Part shown: positions 5,386-6,706 of the stretch, piece after piece
How the letters are laid out: every line of letters starts with the position of its first letter
Position numbering within the stretch: the first letter of the stretch is position 1
Origin: an uncultured Flavobacteriales bacterium
GTDB lineage: Bacteria; Bacteroidota; Bacteroidia; Flavobacteriales_E; Vicingaceae
Assembly (NCBI GenBank): GCA_913059105.1
Contig: CAJXRL010000150.1
Span: forward strand, 1 to 6,706
DNA: 6,706 bases
Direction: 5' to 3'
The notes under the pieces: model-generated
What the model was told of the DNA's origin: nothing
The model's input: the letters and a program-made list of their open reading frames with translations, nothing else
Databases searched by the model: none
Position numbers and translations under genes: made by a program

Positions 5386-6135
5386 ATGAATAGATTAAAA
5401 TTACTTACCCTAATTGCAATAGGTTGTTTATTATCGTTTTCGACCACGGCGCAAGACACAACGAAGGGCTTTTTACCTAAGGCTGGAGACGTTGGAGCAT
5501 CTATTGTTGTTGATGGGTTAATTGACAATATTCAATTATCAACCAATAGCAATTCTTATGGCCAAAATATATTATTTGTAAAGTATTATTTTTCCGATGA
5601 TTTAGCCTTACGTGCAGGTTTTGGCTTTAATTTGAATAAGATAGTGAGGGAGACTGCAGATAGTTCAGGAGCTTTGTTAATTGAAGAAGATTCCCTTAGA
5701 CGAAGTGTTAGTTTCAATCTTTCGGCAGGTATCGAAAAACACCTTACCGCTAACAAGAGATTAGATCCATATGTATTTGGACAACTGGATATTTCATTGA
5801 TTGGAAAGACAAAAAATGAAATTGAAAACCGTGAAATTTCAAGTATTGGCACTAAATCTACTGAAAGAGAGATTATACGAGATGGAGGTTTTGCTTTAGG
5901 GATAAACCTTGGAGGAGGATTTAATTATTTTTTAGCGAAGAATTTTAGTGTAGGAAGTGAATTGTATCTTGGGCTTCAATATGTGAGTGTTGGTGGAAGT
6001 GTTTCGGATAATACAACAACTACAACGGCAGGAGGAACAAGAAGTTCAACTTTTAACAGCAGAGAAGATATTTCAAAAAGTACTACTTTGAATGTAAATC
6101 CAACTGCTCAAATTAACTTTTCGTATTTCTTTTAA
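5386..6135 (+). CDS. Outer-membrane beta-barrel protein (OmpA-like/PorT-like small barrel)
   Basis: Predicted 249-aa small outer-membrane barrel; specific function unknown. I place the start at the ATG 5386-5388, preceded by AGGAAAG, which gives a clean signal peptide: MNRLK, hydrophobic core 6-18, and STTA|Q with likely cleavage after Ala22, a form common in Bacteroidota. A longer in-frame reading from a TTG at 5365 would only prepend charged residues. The mature chain alternates amphipathic strands with polar loops: VGASIVVDGL, NILFVKYYFSDDLALRAGFGFNL, SVSFNLSAGIEKHL, LDPYVFGQLDISLIG, GFALGINLGGGFNYFLAKNFSVGSELYLGLQYVSVGG and the closing AQINFSYFF with C-terminal Phe, the usual signal for barrel insertion. 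Polar loops sit at about 141-166 and 205-233, the latter with five consecutive Thr at 210-214; both are probably surface-exposed. Its stop codon overlaps that of the convergent 43-aa gene. Confidence 0.88.
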   Translation: MNRLKLLTLIAIGCLLSFSTTAQDTTKGFLPKAGDVGASIVVDGLIDNIQLSTNSNSYGQNILFVKYYFSDDLALRAGFGFNLNKIVRETADSSGALLIEEDSLRRSVSFNLSAGIEKHLTANKRLDPYVFGQLDISLIGKTKNEIENREISSIGTKSTEREIIRDGGFALGINLGGGFNYFLAKNFSVGSELYLGLQYVSVGGSVSDNTTTTTAGGTRSSTFNSREDISKSTTLNVNPTAQINFSYFF

Positions 6136-6263
6136 CAACCAAAGTAATTACCTAGGCCAAACAAGACTACCAACCAAATTATTCCTTTCACCAAAAAGAA
6201 AATAAAACCACCGATTCCAATTCGCTTTAACCAAAGATTGAAATTGGAAGGAGGTTTTTCCAT
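6132..6263 (-). CDS. 43-residue single-span membrane protein coupled to the exonuclease gene
   Basis: A small open frame of 43 codons plus TAA fills almost the whole gap between the barrel gene and the exonuclease gene. It starts at ATG 6263-6261, whose A is also the last base of the exonuclease TAA, an arrangement typical of translational coupling. Residues 1-15 are polar with a basic end (MEKPPSNFNLW, then LKR). Residues about 16-38 form one strongly hydrophobic, Gly- and aromatic-rich span (GGFIFFLVKG, then IIWLVVLFGLG), with a Lys at 26 inside it, and the chain ends NYFGC. The basic residues ahead of the span suggest a cytoplasmic N-terminus. I recall similar tiny proteins (FxFFLxKGxxWL pattern) as conserved but unstudied in Bacteroidota; that is memory, not a search. 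Function unknown. Its stop codon overlaps the barrel gene's stop on the other strand. Confidence 0.75.
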   Translation of the reverse strand: MEKPPSNFNLWLKRIGIGGFIFFLVKGIIWLVVLFGLGNYFGC

Positions 6264-6660
6264 TATACTTTTCTGATGAGTCTTTGAATTTTGTCCGTAC
6301 TATCAATCTCTTGCAAATGCTGAAAAAGCTTTACAGTAGCTAAAGCGTCACCAGTCGCTCTGTGACGATTGGGCACTTCTATTTCTAAGTGCTTACAGAT
6401 TTTACCTAATCCATGATGACTCGCTTCCGGAATTAATGCTTTTGATAGCTCTAAAGTGCAGAGTTGTTCACTCGTAAATTCTATTCCTGCTTTATCTAGT
6501 TCATCTTTAATAAAACTGTAATCAGATTTTACATTATGAGCAACAAAACATGAGCCATTTAAAAATGCAGCTATGTCATCAGCAACATCGGCAAAAACTG
6601 GCGCCGTAGATACCATTTTATCAGTTATTCCTGTTAATCTTTGCACATATATTGGAATAC
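6263..6660 (-). CDS. DnaQ-family 3'-5' exonuclease, N-terminus missing at the insert edge
   Basis: Partial gene for a DEDDh exonuclease of the DNA polymerase III epsilon/RNase T superfamily, acting in the cytoplasm on 3' ends of DNA or RNA. The frame is open to the insert edge at 6660, and residues encoded beyond the GTG at 6646-6644 (IPIYV before QRLTGIT) continue the family pattern, so that GTG is not the start; roughly 60 residues, including the Exo I D-x-E motif, lie off the insert. Counting from the GTG codon as 1, the visible motifs are LTGITDKMV (4-12), Exo II as FVAHNVKSDYSF with Asn38 and Asp42, CTLELSKALIP (63-72), and Exo III as NRHRATGDA with His95 and Asp100. The protein ends soon after (127), so the whole is probably near 190-200 aa with no added GIY-YIG/UvrC-like domain. 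The 43-aa gene begins on its stop codon. Confidence 0.92.
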
Positions 6661-6706
6661 CTGTCTCTTATACACATCTCCGAGCCCACGAGACAGGCAG
6701 AAATCT
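6661..6706 (-). other. Illumina Nextera i7-side adapter (not genomic)
   Basis: Bases 6661-6679 (CTGTCTCTTATACACATCT) are the reverse complement of the Tn5 mosaic end, and 6680-6694 (CCGAGCCCACGAGAC) complete the read-2 primer site. Bases 6695-6702 (AGGCAGAA) match the i7 index known as N703. Bases 6703-6706 (ATCT) begin the P7 sequence. Genomic sequence ends at 6660. Feature content here is purely technical. Confidence 0.99.

Noticed and set aside
5586..5852. Minus-strand open frame of 88 codons
   Set aside because: It is antisense inside the barrel gene, whose signal peptide, strand pattern and C-terminal Phe support the plus-strand frame.

Overview
The insert is AT-rich DNA from what is most likely a member of the Bacteroidota, possibly near the Cytophagales. 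The lineage is inferred from protein style: a DTYRHKG-type Pcm start, a WcaJ-like transferase with a TSWGQVKYGY motif, an OMP signal peptide cut before Gln, and a clear Shine-Dalgarno missing at most starts. No rRNA, tRNA, CRISPR array or natural mobile element is visible. Both ends are not genomic. Bases 1-50 and 6661-6706 are Illumina Nextera adapters with i5 and i7 indexes and Tn5 mosaic ends, so the true insert is 51-6660 and both terminal genes are cut by tagmentation.

Layout. From 51 to 4547 everything is on the minus strand. In transcription order (right to left) it reads: a Gfo/Idh/MocA oxidoreductase (4547-3558), a lipoprotein of unrecognised family (3506-2652), a polyprenyl-phosphate sugar-1-phosphate transferase (2659-1244, TTG start, overlapping the lipoprotein gene by 8 bases), a 3-hydroxyacyl-CoA dehydrogenase (1190-303), a strong intrinsic terminator (291-248), then the N-terminus of a membrane protein (212-51, cut by the adapter). 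Spacings of 51, -8 and 53 bases suggest one transcription unit for the first four genes.

A 136-base divergent spacer (4548-4683) separates this from the plus-strand pair pcm (protein-L-isoaspartate methyltransferase, 4684-5337) and an outer-membrane beta-barrel protein (5386-6135). Converging on that pair from the right edge is a minus-strand pair: a DnaQ-type 3'-5' exonuclease missing its N-terminus (6660-6263) and a 43-residue single-span membrane protein (6263-6132). The small protein's ATG shares a base with the exonuclease stop codon, and its own stop overlaps the stop of the barrel gene.

How the genes fit together. The sugar transferase probably starts a surface polysaccharide on undecaprenyl phosphate. 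The oxidoreductase could supply or modify a nucleotide sugar, and the lipoprotein is presumably an envelope partner; all three links are inferred from gene order. The dehydrogenase is a metabolic enzyme at the end of the same unit, with no obvious tie to envelope sugars. Pcm and the exonuclease are housekeeping repair functions. I see no convincing new multi-gene system. The best leads are the tiny membrane protein coupled to the exonuclease, the unrecognised lipoprotein tightly coupled to the sugar transferase, and the adapter structure, which suggests the record is one end-to-end library molecule.
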